Positions 8,363-17,215 of a stretch of DNA of 64,000 nt are shown in pieces. Within the stretch, counting starts at the first letter, position 1, and each line of letters opens with the position of its first letter. The DNA is taken from positions 173,511 to 237,510 of the forward strand of contig NZ_LMJL01000012.1 in assembly GCF_001429295.1 (NCBI RefSeq). The letters run 5' to 3'. The notes beneath the pieces are model-generated. The model had not been told where the DNA came from. It was given only the letters and a program-made list of their open reading frames with translations, and did not search any database. Made by a program: the position numbers and the translations under genes. The stretch comes from Flavobacterium sp. Root935 (GTDB taxonomy: Bacteria; Bacteroidota; Bacteroidia; Flavobacteriales; Flavobacteriaceae).

Positions 8363-10504
8363 ATGACTTTTTCCAAAAAACTTTCGCCTTTTTACAATCT
8401 TGCCGTATTGTACTTTATTGTAAGTTTGATACTCAGAATTGTCCTTTTTTTCCACCCAATTACACAAAGCTCTTTTACATTCGCTGAAAGCCTCAAAATC
8501 TTTACCTTAGGCTTAATTTCAGATTTTTTTGTATTTGTAATAGCTTCAATTTTCCTTTGGCTGTATCTTATTTTTATCTCCAATTCAAAATACAATAAAC
8601 CTTACGGATATTTTATTCTCGCGGGTTTCGCTTCTTTTTTAATTTATATAGCTTCTGGAAAAAGTATTTTTGATGAATACGGTGGCGCTCTGCCAAAAAT
8701 TGTTTTAATTTTTGTGGCAATTAAAACGACTTTATTTGCCCTGTTTTTATTCTTACCAAAATATCGCACCAAAATTAGATTCTGGCTTTTTACATTTGTA
8801 ATTTTTTTATACGTTTTATTGATCCTTCAAAATGCGATAAGTGAGTTTTTCTTTTGGAATGAATTTGGAGTTAAGTACAATTTTATTGCTGTTAATTACC
8901 TCATTTACACCAATGAAGTTATAGGTAACATTATGCAGTCTTATCCTGTAATTCCTATATTTTCGGGATTATTTATTATTACTGGAATTATTACATTTTT
9001 TATTATAAAGAATTCCCGAAATTATATTGATGAAATTCCAAACTTCACCGAAAAACTTAAAATTACAGCTATTTACGGAGCACTATTTGCAGCTTCTTTA
9101 TTTGCAATTCCAAGCCTAGCTAAAACGGAAAATTCAAAAAATGTATTTGTTAACGAGTTACAATCTAACGGGATTTATAAGTTTTACTTGGCTTTTCAGA
9201 ATAACAAACTTGATTATTTTAAATTTTATAAAACAATTTCGAACGAAAAAGCTTTTGCACTTTTAAAAGAACAATTTCCGACAATTACTGGAGAAAATAC
9301 TTTACGTGAAATCAATAATGATTCTATCGAAAAACATAAAAATGTAGTTTTAATTACGGTTGAAAGCTTAAGTGCTGATTTCATGAAAATGTACGGAAAC
9401 GAACAGAATATCACGCCATTTCTAGATAGCTTAGCACAGGAAAGTTTATTATTTACCAATGTATATGCTGCAGGAAACAGAACGGTACGAGGTCTTGAAG
9501 CTGTAACTTTATGCTTGCCTCCTACTGCTGGAGAGAGTGTTGTGAAAAGAGAAGACAATAAAAACAAATTTTCTACTGGTTCTGTTTTTCTTAAAAAAGG
9601 TTACAACGTAAAATTCATGTACGGCGGAGATGCTTTTTTCGATAATATGCAGGACTTCTATTCTGGAAACGGTTATCAGATTATTGATAAATCTAACTTT
9701 TCTGAAAATGAAATTACTTTTTCGAATGTATGGGGAGTCTGCGATGAAGACATGTATAACAAAGCTATAAAGATTATGAACGCTGAAGCACAGCAGAATA
9801 AACCTTTTTTCAATCATATCATGACGGTTAGTAATCACAGGCCGTTTACATATCCGAACAATAAAATTGATATTCCAGGAAATATAAAATCTCGCGACGG
9901 CGGCGTAAAATATACCGATTATGCGCTTCGCCAGTTTTTCAACAAAGCTAAAGAACAGCCTTGGTTCAACAATACTGTTTTTGTTATTGTTGCCGATCAT
10001 TGTGCTTCGAGTGCCGGAAAAACACAACTTCCGTTAGACAAATACAGAATTCCAGCTTTAATTTATTCTCCATATAGTAAACCTGAGAAATACACCAAAT
10101 TAATGTCTCAAATTGATATTATGCCAACATTATTTGGGCTGTTAAATTTTGATTATAAAAGTAAATTTTTCGGGCAGGATGTTTTAAAACCAGATTATCA
10201 GCCTAGGGCTTTTATTGCCACTTATCAAGATTTAGGTTTTATAAAAGATAATGTTTTGACAATTTTATCTCCAAAACAACAAATAAAACAATTTCAATTA
10301 AAACTTAACCCAAAAGCCGGCATTGCACCTGAATTTCAGATTCATTATGATGAAATCCCGCTAAAATCCGAAAATACGGAATTGACCAATGAAACGATTT
10401 CTTATTATCAATCTGCTTCTTACGTTTTAAAGAAAAAAGAGTACCAGCTTAAAGATTTAGGTTTAACTTTTAAGAATGCTAAATTATACGCAAAGGTTCG
10501 ATAA
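8363..10504 (+). CDS. LTA synthase family protein (membrane alkaline-phosphatase-fold enzyme)
   Basis: 713 aa. Five predicted membrane helices occupy about 1-230 and a soluble periplasmic sulfatase/alkaline-phosphatase-fold domain covers about 310-610. The domain start VVLITVESLSADFMKMYGNE supplies the first metal site; the Thr in AGNRTVRGLEAVTL is the expected nucleophile; NHIMTVSNHRPF and VIVADHCASSAGK supply the remaining metal ligands. Relatives transfer phosphoglycerol or phosphoethanolamine to teichoic acids, glucans or lipid A. A Gram-negative cell has no lipoteichoic acid, so the acceptor here is likely a periplasmic glycan or lipid, but this cannot be read from the sequence. It is divergent from the two-component pair. 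Confidence 0.88.
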   Translation: MTFSKKLSPFYNLAVLYFIVSLILRIVLFFHPITQSSFTFAESLKIFTLGLISDFFVFVIASIFLWLYLIFISNSKYNKPYGYFILAGFASFLIYIASGKSIFDEYGGALPKIVLIFVAIKTTLFALFLFLPKYRTKIRFWLFTFVIFLYVLLILQNAISEFFFWNEFGVKYNFIAVNYLIYTNEVIGNIMQSYPVIPIFSGLFIITGIITFFIIKNSRNYIDEIPNFTEKLKITAIYGALFAASLFAIPSLAKTENSKNVFVNELQSNGIYKFYLAFQNNKLDYFKFYKTISNEKAFALLKEQFPTITGENTLREINNDSIEKHKNVVLITVESLSADFMKMYGNEQNITPFLDSLAQESLLFTNVYAAGNRTVRGLEAVTLCLPPTAGESVVKREDNKNKFSTGSVFLKKGYNVKFMYGGDAFFDNMQDFYSGNGYQIIDKSNFSENEITFSNVWGVCDEDMYNKAIKIMNAEAQQNKPFFNHIMTVSNHRPFTYPNNKIDIPGNIKSRDGGVKYTDYALRQFFNKAKEQPWFNNTVFVIVADHCASSAGKTQLPLDKYRIPALIYSPYSKPEKYTKLMSQIDIMPTLFGLLNFDYKSKFFGQDVLKPDYQPRAFIATYQDLGFIKDNVLTILSPKQQIKQFQLKLNPKAGIAPEFQIHYDEIPLKSENTELTNETISYYQSASYVLKKKEYQLKDLGLTFKNAKLYAKVR

Positions 10505-10510
10505 ATACAT

Positions 10511-10547
10511 AAAAAAAGCCTCAAGTTCAACAACTTGAGGCTTTTTT
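10511..10547. terminator. Bidirectional intrinsic terminator
   Basis: GCCTCAAGTT / AACTTGAGGC stem with a 4-nt loop, flanked by an A-run on the left and a T-run on the right. It serves the convergent genes ending at 10504 (plus) and 10581 (minus). Confidence 0.93.
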
Positions 10548-10580
10548 AGTTTCGTTAAGCTTGAAACTATAAATCTTAAA

Positions 10581-11579
10581 TTAATCATTTTGGTTTTTCA
10601 ATCCAAAAAGATTTCCTTTTTGATATAGCTTTAAATCTTCTTGTAAAAATTGATAATTTCTTTGAGTAACTGCTGGTGAATCTAAATCACTCAAATCTGG
10701 TTTTCCAGCATCTACCCATGCAGTATACCAAAAACTTGCTGTTGCCTCAATCGCCTTTTTCATTTGACTTTCAACCATTCCGTTTAGCTGATCGTGTAGT
10801 TTTTTAGCATATTCATCTGCAAAAACAGCTGTATTATATTTACTTTTCAATACTTTTCCGTCAGCATCCATTTTAAAAACTTGGTTTTCTGGCGTAGCCG
10901 TTCTTAATTTTTTATCGATATCCAATAAAGGCTGTGCTAAACTGTGTGTATCATTTATCATATCCCAAATTGCTTTGTGAACATCATCATAATGATGCGC
11001 ATAAGGAACATTTAATTTATAATTCTTAGCAAATAACTCAGGAAGTCTGCTCTCCCAAAGAGAATGAATTCCTTTTTGATCGCTTAATTGCCCGTCATGA
11101 TTTGCAGAAGTATGCAATGGCATGTGCGCATCGCCAATGTAATGCCCCAAATCTGCTGCCAAAAATAAGATCTCAGCTCTATTTTTATCTTTAAAAGCTT
11201 TAGTCAATTTTGCCATCATATCTTCAATATACCAAGGTAAAATTCCGTTATCGCTTAAAAATTTAGCGTCATATTTTTTCTTTGCTTCTTCTAAAGTTTG
11301 TGGATAGCTATCAGCTGGACCAAAGTTTTCCATATCAAAATAATGTCTTGGACCTTCGTCTTTATAACTTAAAGCATATTTACGAATATCTGGAACTGAA
11401 GCTTCTTGTGTAATAAAATCAATGTGATTGTAAAAGAAAACCTGAAGTGGATGCGGCAATGCCATTACAGCTGCTTTGTTGATTCTTTCGTGACCTACAA
11501 TTCCCCAGGATAAAGTAAAAAACCCAATGATTAAAGCACAGAACGCAATTAATCTTGGTTTCGATTTGAAGTTTTTCAT
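10581..11579 (-). CDS. Secreted S1/P1-type zinc nuclease or phospholipase C fold protein
   Basis: 332 aa with an N-terminal signal/anchor (about 9-25, LIAFCALIIGFFTLSWG). The mature start WGIVGHERINKAA gives the N-terminal Trp and a His used as zinc ligands in the S1/P1 nuclease and zinc phospholipase C fold. Further ligand candidates are FLAADLGHYIGDAHMPLHTSANHDGQ (His, Asp, His) and GIHSLWESRLPE (His, Glu), so the trinuclear zinc site appears complete. Likely exported to degrade nucleic acids or phosphoesters for phosphate; substrate choice between nucleic acid and phospholipid is not clear. A TAAATTTG -7 box lies upstream and a shared terminator downstream. Confidence 0.85.
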   Translation of the reverse strand: MKNFKSKPRLIAFCALIIGFFTLSWGIVGHERINKAAVMALPHPLQVFFYNHIDFITQEASVPDIRKYALSYKDEGPRHYFDMENFGPADSYPQTLEEAKKKYDAKFLSDNGILPWYIEDMMAKLTKAFKDKNRAEILFLAADLGHYIGDAHMPLHTSANHDGQLSDQKGIHSLWESRLPELFAKNYKLNVPYAHHYDDVHKAIWDMINDTHSLAQPLLDIDKKLRTATPENQVFKMDADGKVLKSKYNTAVFADEYAKKLHDQLNGMVESQMKKAIEATASFWYTAWVDAGKPDLSDLDSPAVTQRNYQFLQEDLKLYQKGNLFGLKNQND

Positions 11580-11602
11580 TTTTGTTTTTGTATTTAGAGG
11601 TG

Positions 11603-11631
11603 CAAATTTACCTTATTTATGGATAATTCAA
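11603..11631 (-). promoter_or_regulatory. Promoter of the S1/P1-like nuclease gene
   Basis: TAAATTTG (11610-11603 on the minus strand) with TTG at 11631-11629, gap 18 nt. Ends 23 nt upstream of the ATG at 11579. Confidence 0.55.
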
Positions 11632-11722
11632 AGTATAACCGTCTAAGATTATGTAAATTTAATTTTTTGAAATTTTTACACCATATAACTAACATAAGTT
11701 CATGTATAAAGATTTTCTTTCG

Positions 11723-11730
11723 TAAGTTTG
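11723..11730 (+). promoter_or_regulatory. -7 box for the secreted protein gene at 11754
   Basis: TAAGTTTG matches TAnnTTTG and ends 23 nt before the ATG at 11754. It lies inside the upstream extension of the open frame, which argues for the later start. Confidence 0.45.
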
Positions 11731-11753
11731 TTAATGGACTAAACCTTAAAACC

Positions 11754-12704
11754 ATGCGCTTTACTTTTCTAAATATAATTTTCTTTTTATCGACTGTTTG
11801 CTTTGCTCAGGAGAACGAAATCAAACCAAAAAATGTTAGTGATAGTATCTTAAATTCAAAAAGAACAGTTAGATTTTCCGATCCTTTTAATGCGGAAAGA
11901 ATAATGCAAAAATTGTTTCCTGGTAAATTATATCATCTTAAAGAGAAAAATACATTTGTAAGCTGGACCTGCAAAACTTGTAAACCTGCTCCTTTTGTAG
12001 ATGTAAATGGTGTAGAAGGCGATCAAATGTTCCCCTATTCAAATGGCATAGCTACAAGACTTCTTGCTAATATTGACTATGCAGATTCTAAAGGAAATCA
12101 ATTTAAAATATTGGCTTTTAATCATTCTGTTCATGATGAAGATGGCTTACAAACTGGACGTTTTTCCGGCGGTTTGTTAGGTTTAGCAAAATTCGCTAAA
12201 AATGGTAACGTCTGGGAAATGAAATCTTTTCAGCCTGGTGTTGCTGCTTTTGGAGCTTTTGCACAATGTCCTACTCCAAAACTTTTACAAATTGGAGAAG
12301 ATCAATTTGCTTTTACCATTTCGCATATTAATGGCGGTGCCGGTGGCCCGTATGAAGGCTATCTGTATCTTGTGGCTGGCTTTGATGGTAAATATCAACC
12401 TATAATGGAAGTTAATGAGTATCAATTAACCAATGTTGCAAGCATAAAATGGACTGGTTCTTATAAAGTTGTTGATGATGTTGCTAAAAAACATTTTAGA
12501 GATATTATAGTAAAAACCAACGGTTCTTATAATAAAGACGCAAAAGCCGAAGATGAATTTGAAGCAACACTTCCTGTAGAAATAGCTGAAATGGCCAAAA
12601 CTAAAAAACAGTTTGATTTTGAAATTGAAAGACGTTTTTCTTTTAAAGGAAAATTTTATAAGATGATAGACAAACCAACTGTCAAATTTTCAAATGTAAA
12701 ATAG
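11754..12704 (+). CDS. Secreted protein of unknown function with a CxxC motif
   Basis: I do not recognise this family. The frame is open from 11619, but the ATG at 11754 gives a clean signal peptide (MRFTFLNIIFFLSTVCFAQ, cleavage before or after AQ) and a -7 box lies just upstream, so 316 aa is preferred. The mature part contains WTCKTCKPAP (a CxxC pair at about 78-81), a Gly-rich ISHINGGAGGPYEGYLY segment and FSGGLLGLAKF, then a beta-rich C-terminal half. No lipobox and no membrane segment beyond the signal, so it is probably periplasmic or secreted. Its stop is only 3 nt from the end of the convergent exporter gene at 12708, with no visible terminator between them. Confidence 0.75.
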   Translation: MRFTFLNIIFFLSTVCFAQENEIKPKNVSDSILNSKRTVRFSDPFNAERIMQKLFPGKLYHLKEKNTFVSWTCKTCKPAPFVDVNGVEGDQMFPYSNGIATRLLANIDYADSKGNQFKILAFNHSVHDEDGLQTGRFSGGLLGLAKFAKNGNVWEMKSFQPGVAAFGAFAQCPTPKLLQIGEDQFAFTISHINGGAGGPYEGYLYLVAGFDGKYQPIMEVNEYQLTNVASIKWTGSYKVVDDVAKKHFRDIIVKTNGSYNKDAKAEDEFEATLPVEIAEMAKTKKQFDFEIERRFSFKGKFYKMIDKPTVKFSNVK

Positions 12705-12707
12705 CTT

Positions 12708-13685
12708 TTAACTCAAGTAAATAATTGAGACTAAAGCTAAAACAGCTATAAAGATCCAAAGAAAAACTCCCTGTAATAAAGGCTTTACTCCTACTGCTTT
12801 TAAAGTAGAGAAATTTAGAGTTGCACCAATTAAGAATAAAGTAATTGTTAAACCAATTTTAGCTACGCCAACTATATGTGTGGTGAAAGTATTTGTAGAA
12901 GGCAAATATGTGTTTACAAGCATAGCCACAATAAATAACCCAATAAAATAAGGGATTTTTATTTTTGTCCCAAAGCTTCTGGATTGCTTATTAAAAACAA
13001 AAGCTGTTAAAAGTGATATTGGAATAATCCACAAAGCTCTTGCTAATTTTACTGTTGTTGCCACCTGTAAAGCTTCTGCTCCGTATTTATTAGCAGCCCC
13101 AACAACCGAACTGGTATCGTGAATTGCAATTGCACACCAAAGTCCGAAATCTTTTTGGGATAAATCTAATTGATGCCCAATAAATGGAAAAACAAATAAG
13201 GCAATTGAATTCAGTATAAAAACTACTCCCAAAGCAATTGAAGTCTGATTTTCGTTTGATTTAATTACTGGCGCAATAGCCGCGATTGCACTTCCTCCGC
13301 AAATTGCAGTTCCGCAAGAAATTAAATGGGATGTTTTCTTGTCTGTTTGCAGCCATTTACCAATTAAAAAACCAAAAATTAAAGTACTGAAAATTGAAAA
13401 AACGGTTAGAATAAAACCTTCTTTTCCTGCTGAAACTGCGCTATGGGCGTTCATTCCGAAACCTAAACCCACAACTGAAAACTGCAGTAAAAATGTGATT
13501 GCTTTATGATTGAATTGAACAAATGGATTTCCGAAAACATTTACAATTAGTACTCCTAATAAAAGTGCGATTGGCGGAGAAATGATTGAGAATAAACACA
13601 ACAAAATTACTAAAGCAAAAAGCGCCTGCTGTAATGAATGATTAATTTCGAATAATTGTGTTGCTGTATGTTGTTTTGTTTTCAA
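12708..13685 (-). CDS. YeiH-family putative sulfate exporter (UPF0324)
   Basis: 325 aa, about ten hydrophobic segments along the whole length. Family hallmarks: VVGLGFGMNAHSAVSAGKEG, LISCGTAICGGSAIAAIAPV, CAIAIHDTSSVVGAANKYG and the C-terminal KPLLQGVFLWIFIAVLAL. Members of this family are annotated as anion (sulfate/sulfite) exporters, but biochemical proof is thin. The upstream gene on the same strand, 75 bp away, is a LysR regulator, the arrangement seen for yeiE-yeiH in enterobacteria, so the regulator probably controls this gene. Confidence 0.88.
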   Translation of the reverse strand: MKTKQHTATQLFEINHSLQQALFALVILLCLFSIISPPIALLLGVLIVNVFGNPFVQFNHKAITFLLQFSVVGLGFGMNAHSAVSAGKEGFILTVFSIFSTLIFGFLIGKWLQTDKKTSHLISCGTAICGGSAIAAIAPVIKSNENQTSIALGVVFILNSIALFVFPFIGHQLDLSQKDFGLWCAIAIHDTSSVVGAANKYGAEALQVATTVKLARALWIIPISLLTAFVFNKQSRSFGTKIKIPYFIGLFIVAMLVNTYLPSTNTFTTHIVGVAKIGLTITLFLIGATLNFSTLKAVGVKPLLQGVFLWIFIAVLALVSIIYLS

Positions 13686-13759
13686 AATAAAGTAATTGAT
13701 GTTTATATTGCAAAGTTCTATTGTTTAACCCATAAATACCAATCGTAAATTGCAATTGA

Positions 13760-14656
13760 CTATAACTTTAAGTTATAGTGAGATGCAATATTTTGAATAA
13801 ACAATTCTGATAACGAATCTGATTTTCCAACTAAAGTAATGATATAAAAGAATCTTTCTATTGCTAATTTTTCGACATCTAGAACTATTAATTCTTTGTT
13901 TAGCAATTCTTTATTTACGGCATGAATCGACATAAATGCAAAGCAATCAGAGTTTAATAAATACGATTTTATACTTTCTGTACTTCCTAACTGCATTTCG
14001 ATTTGTAAATCTGAAAATTTCAAACCTGCTTTTTTCAATGCAAATTCTATAACTTCAAGTGTTCCAGATCCACGTTCGCGAGTTATAAATTTCATTGATT
14101 TTAAATCGTTTACTGAAATTTCATTTTGCTTCACTAACGGATTTTTACTATTGCAGACCAAAACCAATTCGTCTTTTAAAAACGGAATGTATTTTATGGT
14201 TTGATTTTTAGACTGCCCTTCAACAATTCCAATTTCAATTTCTTTATTGATTAGGGCGTTTTCGATTTGTTCAGTATTTCCATTCAGTAGATTGACTTTT
14301 ATATCTTTTTGCTTTTGATGAAAACTAGCTAAAATTGGAGAAATTATGTATTGCGAAATTGTCGTACTTGCTCCCAGCCTCAATAAACCTTGACGTTCTT
14401 TGTTGAATGAACTCATTTCAAAATCTATTTCTCGGTAAATATCAAAAATACTTTTAGTGTATTTTAATAGAGTTTTCCCAGCTGGTGTTAAGGCTATTTT
14501 AGAACCGTTTCGTTCAAAAAGTTTGGTTTTGTAGGTTTCTTCGAGTTCTTGAATATGTTTGGAAACTGCTGGCTGTGTAATATACAATTCTGTTGCCGCT
14601 TTAGTAAAATTAAGGCGGAGCGCAACGGTGTAGAAAACTTTTAGCCTGAAGTCCAT
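13760..14656 (-). CDS. LysR-family transcriptional regulator
   Basis: 298 aa. N-terminal winged helix-turn-helix (1-60): FYTVALRLNFTKAATELYITQPAVSKHIQELEE is split here as the usual LTKAA...QPAVS helix pair. A linker helix follows, then a periplasmic-binding-like effector domain (about 90-295) with LRLGASTTISQYI. Closest in style to the CysB/CysL/YeiE group that regulates sulfur or anion genes. It precedes the YeiH-type exporter on the same strand, which suggests local control. The effector is unknown. Confidence 0.9.
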   Translation of the reverse strand: MDFRLKVFYTVALRLNFTKAATELYITQPAVSKHIQELEETYKTKLFERNGSKIALTPAGKTLLKYTKSIFDIYREIDFEMSSFNKERQGLLRLGASTTISQYIISPILASFHQKQKDIKVNLLNGNTEQIENALINKEIEIGIVEGQSKNQTIKYIPFLKDELVLVCNSKNPLVKQNEISVNDLKSMKFITRERGSGTLEVIEFALKKAGLKFSDLQIEMQLGSTESIKSYLLNSDCFAFMSIHAVNKELLNKELIVLDVEKLAIERFFYIITLVGKSDSLSELFIQNIASHYNLKL

Positions 14657-14680
14657 TTCAAAAAAATTAAAGATAAATAA

Positions 14681-15049
14681 TTATTGCCAATCTATTGGAA
14701 ATGTTCCAGATTCGTTTAATAATAAAACTAAATTATACTTATCTATTTTTTTATCTTTTCTATAAATATAAACTTTTTTTGAAAATGCTTTTTTAACTAA
14801 ACTATCATCTTTTTTAATATCGATTTTGTAAGAATTAAAATTAGCAAATTTGAATTTCTTTTTCACACCATTTGCAGTAATGTAACCTTTTGCATTTTCA
14901 TTAATTTTAGTGATCACAAATTGATAGTCATTTCTATTTTCTTTTCTAGCATTTATATAAATCAAAGAAAAAATAGTACAAAAAAACAGACTAAAGAAAA
15001 TTAAAACTTTTTTAAAGGACACGATCAATTTAATTTTAAAGCAATCCAT
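14681..15049 (-). CDS. Small membrane-anchored protein of unknown function
   Basis: 122 aa with one hydrophobic segment (about 13-31, KKVLIFFSLFFCTIFSLIYI) and a Lys-rich, probably periplasmic remainder containing repeated short strands (ITKINENAKGYITANGVKKKFKF). No family recognised. The ATG lies 14 nt inside the end of the upstream vWA-like gene (15036-17063), so translation is probably coupled to it, and the two may act together at the membrane. Confidence 0.6.
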   Translation of the reverse strand: MDCFKIKLIVSFKKVLIFFSLFFCTIFSLIYINARKENRNDYQFVITKINENAKGYITANGVKKKFKFANFNSYKIDIKKDDSLVKKAFSKKVYIYRKDKKIDKYNLVLLLNESGTFPIDWQ

Positions 15050-17063
15050 TATACTTCCTTACAAACCATTCTGTAGTCAATAAAACGGCAATCAAAATTA
15101 ATAACCAAACCCAGTCAATAATTGGAGTTTTAGTTGAAACGTTTTTTTCTATTGATTTGTATTCGTTATTTTCTAAAAGTGTGTTAATCAAATTATCAGC
15201 TTGATTTTCAAAAAAGGCTTTTCCGCCGGTTTGTTGTGCTAATTGCTGTAACTTTTGAACATCTGGATTTACAAATTGTTTTTCGATATCAAAATCTAGA
15301 ATCTCGAAATGACTTGAATACGATGTATTTGAGTTTAATTCTTTTACCGTAAAATTATATTTTCCTGCTGGAAGTCCTTCTAAATTAGCTGAAAAAGAAT
15401 TACTTCCTTTCAATAAATCGTAGTTTTTTGTCTGTTTGGTCGCAGCATTTACAACACTTATTGTAAGTCTGGCTTTTTCGTCAAACTCATAATTTTTATT
15501 GAAATATTGCGCATTGATAATAATCTCTTCTCCAGAATTGTAAAAACTTTCGTGCGTTACAACCAAAGATTTCTTGGAAGTTGTTGAGGCTAAATATTGA
15601 ATTATTTTATCAATAAAAACATCATATTTTTCAAATGACTGATTATCGACATGACTTTGCAAACGCCATTTCCAGCTGTTTTCCCCTAAAAGAAAAGCTG
15701 TTCTTTTTCCTTGATTTTCGGCGAAAGCCAATAATGGTGCATTTGTAGAAACGTTTCTAATTTTTGATGAAAGTAAAACAGACACATTTCCGTTTGTACT
15801 AATATTTCCGAACAAATTCTGTAAAGGCGGAAAATTTTCAAAACCAATATTATCAATTGCAAATAAGTTAAAGTCTGGTTTGAATTCGCAGAGAAAATCT
15901 TCTCTTTGATTACTCATTTTAAAGATTAAATTATTCTGCTGCTGGTTTAAGAAATTAAAATCTGTGTTATTTCCTGTTATAATAAACGTGTTTGTTGATG
16001 CTAATTTATTATTATCAAAAATTGACTTAAAAGCCGTTGTTGGCTGATATAAAACCAAAACCGAAATGTCTTGTAACTCATTAATTTGATTTGGTTTAAC
16101 TAATATTACCTTACGTTGCGCATTAACCTCGAGCGAACGTTTTAATGATGCAATATCTGGATGATTTATAGCCGAAACAATTGCAATAGTTGACTTTTGA
16201 TCTATTATTTCGACTGCAAAATTTTTGATATTGTTGTAGCTATTTTTTTCTTTAACAGAAGATTGAATACTGGCTTTATAAATCTGTAATCCTACTTTAT
16301 CTGCTGGCAAAAGCAAGTTTAAAAAAGCTGTTTTTTTTGAAGGAGAAAATGAAAGTTTCTCTTTTGCTACAATTGTATTTCCCTGTGAAATGGTAAATTC
16401 CGCATTCGCAGCTTTGTTGCCTGCATACTGCAGAAAAACTTCGACAGGAAATTTATTTTTATGAAAAGCGTATTTGTTTACGTTAAGCTGATTGATTTTT
16501 AAATCAAAAAATGTAGTTGTATCTCCCACAACTAAAGGATAAACTTTATTAACAGGATCAAAACGATATACATAATCATTTCCTGTAGTTTGATTTCCGT
16601 CGGTAATTATAACCGTTGGGAAAATCAGATTTTTATTGATACTTTTTAAGTTCTTTGCTGCTTCGTCTAAATTGGTTTGATTTCCTTTAAAATCAAATTT
16701 ATCTGAAGTTTTAAAATCGTTATCAAATTGATAGGATTGAATTTCAAACTTTTCTTTTAATGCAGGGTTTGAAATTAATTTTTGATAAAGTTCAACCGCC
16801 TTTTTATCTGACTTTAAAGCTGCAATAGAACTCGAATTATCTACAACAATTGCTAAAGGCGTTTTTGTTATTTCCAGCGAACTCTTAGAAATTATTGGAT
16901 TTATGAGTAAAACCAATAGCCCAAAAATGGCAAGGAAACGTAAAAAAGCCAAAAGTATAACCACATTGGATTTACTTTTGGCTTTATAAAAATATTGAAA
17001 GTACGATAAACCACCAGCAATTACTAAAGAAAGCAATAATAAAAGAATCGTGTTTGTCGTCAT
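15036..17063 (-). CDS. Membrane protein with vWA-like domain (BatA-like)
   Basis: 675 aa. Membrane segments at about 5-22 and 38-59 at the N-terminus and one near the C-terminus (about 650-668, IIDWVWLLILIAVLL). After the second helix comes a von Willebrand A-like domain with a MIDAS-type DNSSS (LAIVVDNSSSIAAL) and TVIITDGNQT. The central part has a Rossmann-like segment (STIAIVSAINHPDIASLKR) reminiscent of the amidotransferase-like domain common in this Bacteroidota family, and LLGENSWKWRLQSH is typical of it. Function is not established; relatives sit near aerotolerance (Bat) genes. Here it is paired only with the overlapping 122-aa gene. Confidence 0.7.
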   Translation of the reverse strand: MTTNTILLLLLSLVIAGGLSYFQYFYKAKSKSNVVILLAFLRFLAIFGLLVLLINPIISKSSLEITKTPLAIVVDNSSSIAALKSDKKAVELYQKLISNPALKEKFEIQSYQFDNDFKTSDKFDFKGNQTNLDEAAKNLKSINKNLIFPTVIITDGNQTTGNDYVYRFDPVNKVYPLVVGDTTTFFDLKINQLNVNKYAFHKNKFPVEVFLQYAGNKAANAEFTISQGNTIVAKEKLSFSPSKKTAFLNLLLPADKVGLQIYKASIQSSVKEKNSYNNIKNFAVEIIDQKSTIAIVSAINHPDIASLKRSLEVNAQRKVILVKPNQINELQDISVLVLYQPTTAFKSIFDNNKLASTNTFIITGNNTDFNFLNQQQNNLIFKMSNQREDFLCEFKPDFNLFAIDNIGFENFPPLQNLFGNISTNGNVSVLLSSKIRNVSTNAPLLAFAENQGKRTAFLLGENSWKWRLQSHVDNQSFEKYDVFIDKIIQYLASTTSKKSLVVTHESFYNSGEEIIINAQYFNKNYEFDEKARLTISVVNAATKQTKNYDLLKGSNSFSANLEGLPAGKYNFTVKELNSNTSYSSHFEILDFDIEKQFVNPDVQKLQQLAQQTGGKAFFENQADNLINTLLENNEYKSIEKNVSTKTPIIDWVWLLILIAVLLTTEWFVRKYNGLL

Positions 17064-17215
17064 ATTTATTTAGTATTCAGTAACAGTTTACGGTCGTCAG
17101 ATTTAAAAAAGTCATTTTTTTTGACTAAAGTGTTCAGTATTATCCTAGAATCAGAATAGACTGAATACTAAAACCCTTGAACCTTTACAACTTAGTAACT
17201 TAGTAGCTCAGTACC
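17064..17215. repeat. fabG / vWA-gene spacer with perfect 13-bp inverted repeat
   Basis: TTTAGTATTCAGT (17069-17081) pairs exactly with ACTGAATACTAAA (17160-17172), and an AAAGTCA / TGACTTT-like small hairpin lies between them. Beyond the right arm are tandem CTTAGTAACTTAGTAGCTCAG words (17186 on). Confidence 0.7.

Noticed and set aside
9509-10027. 172-codon open frame on the minus strand inside the LTA-synthase-like gene
   Set aside because: It is the antisense of a well-supported coding region; its composition shows no protein-like motif order and no start context.
11619-11753. Longer start of the secreted protein at 11619
   Set aside because: It would bury the signal peptide 45 residues inside and covers a likely -7 box.
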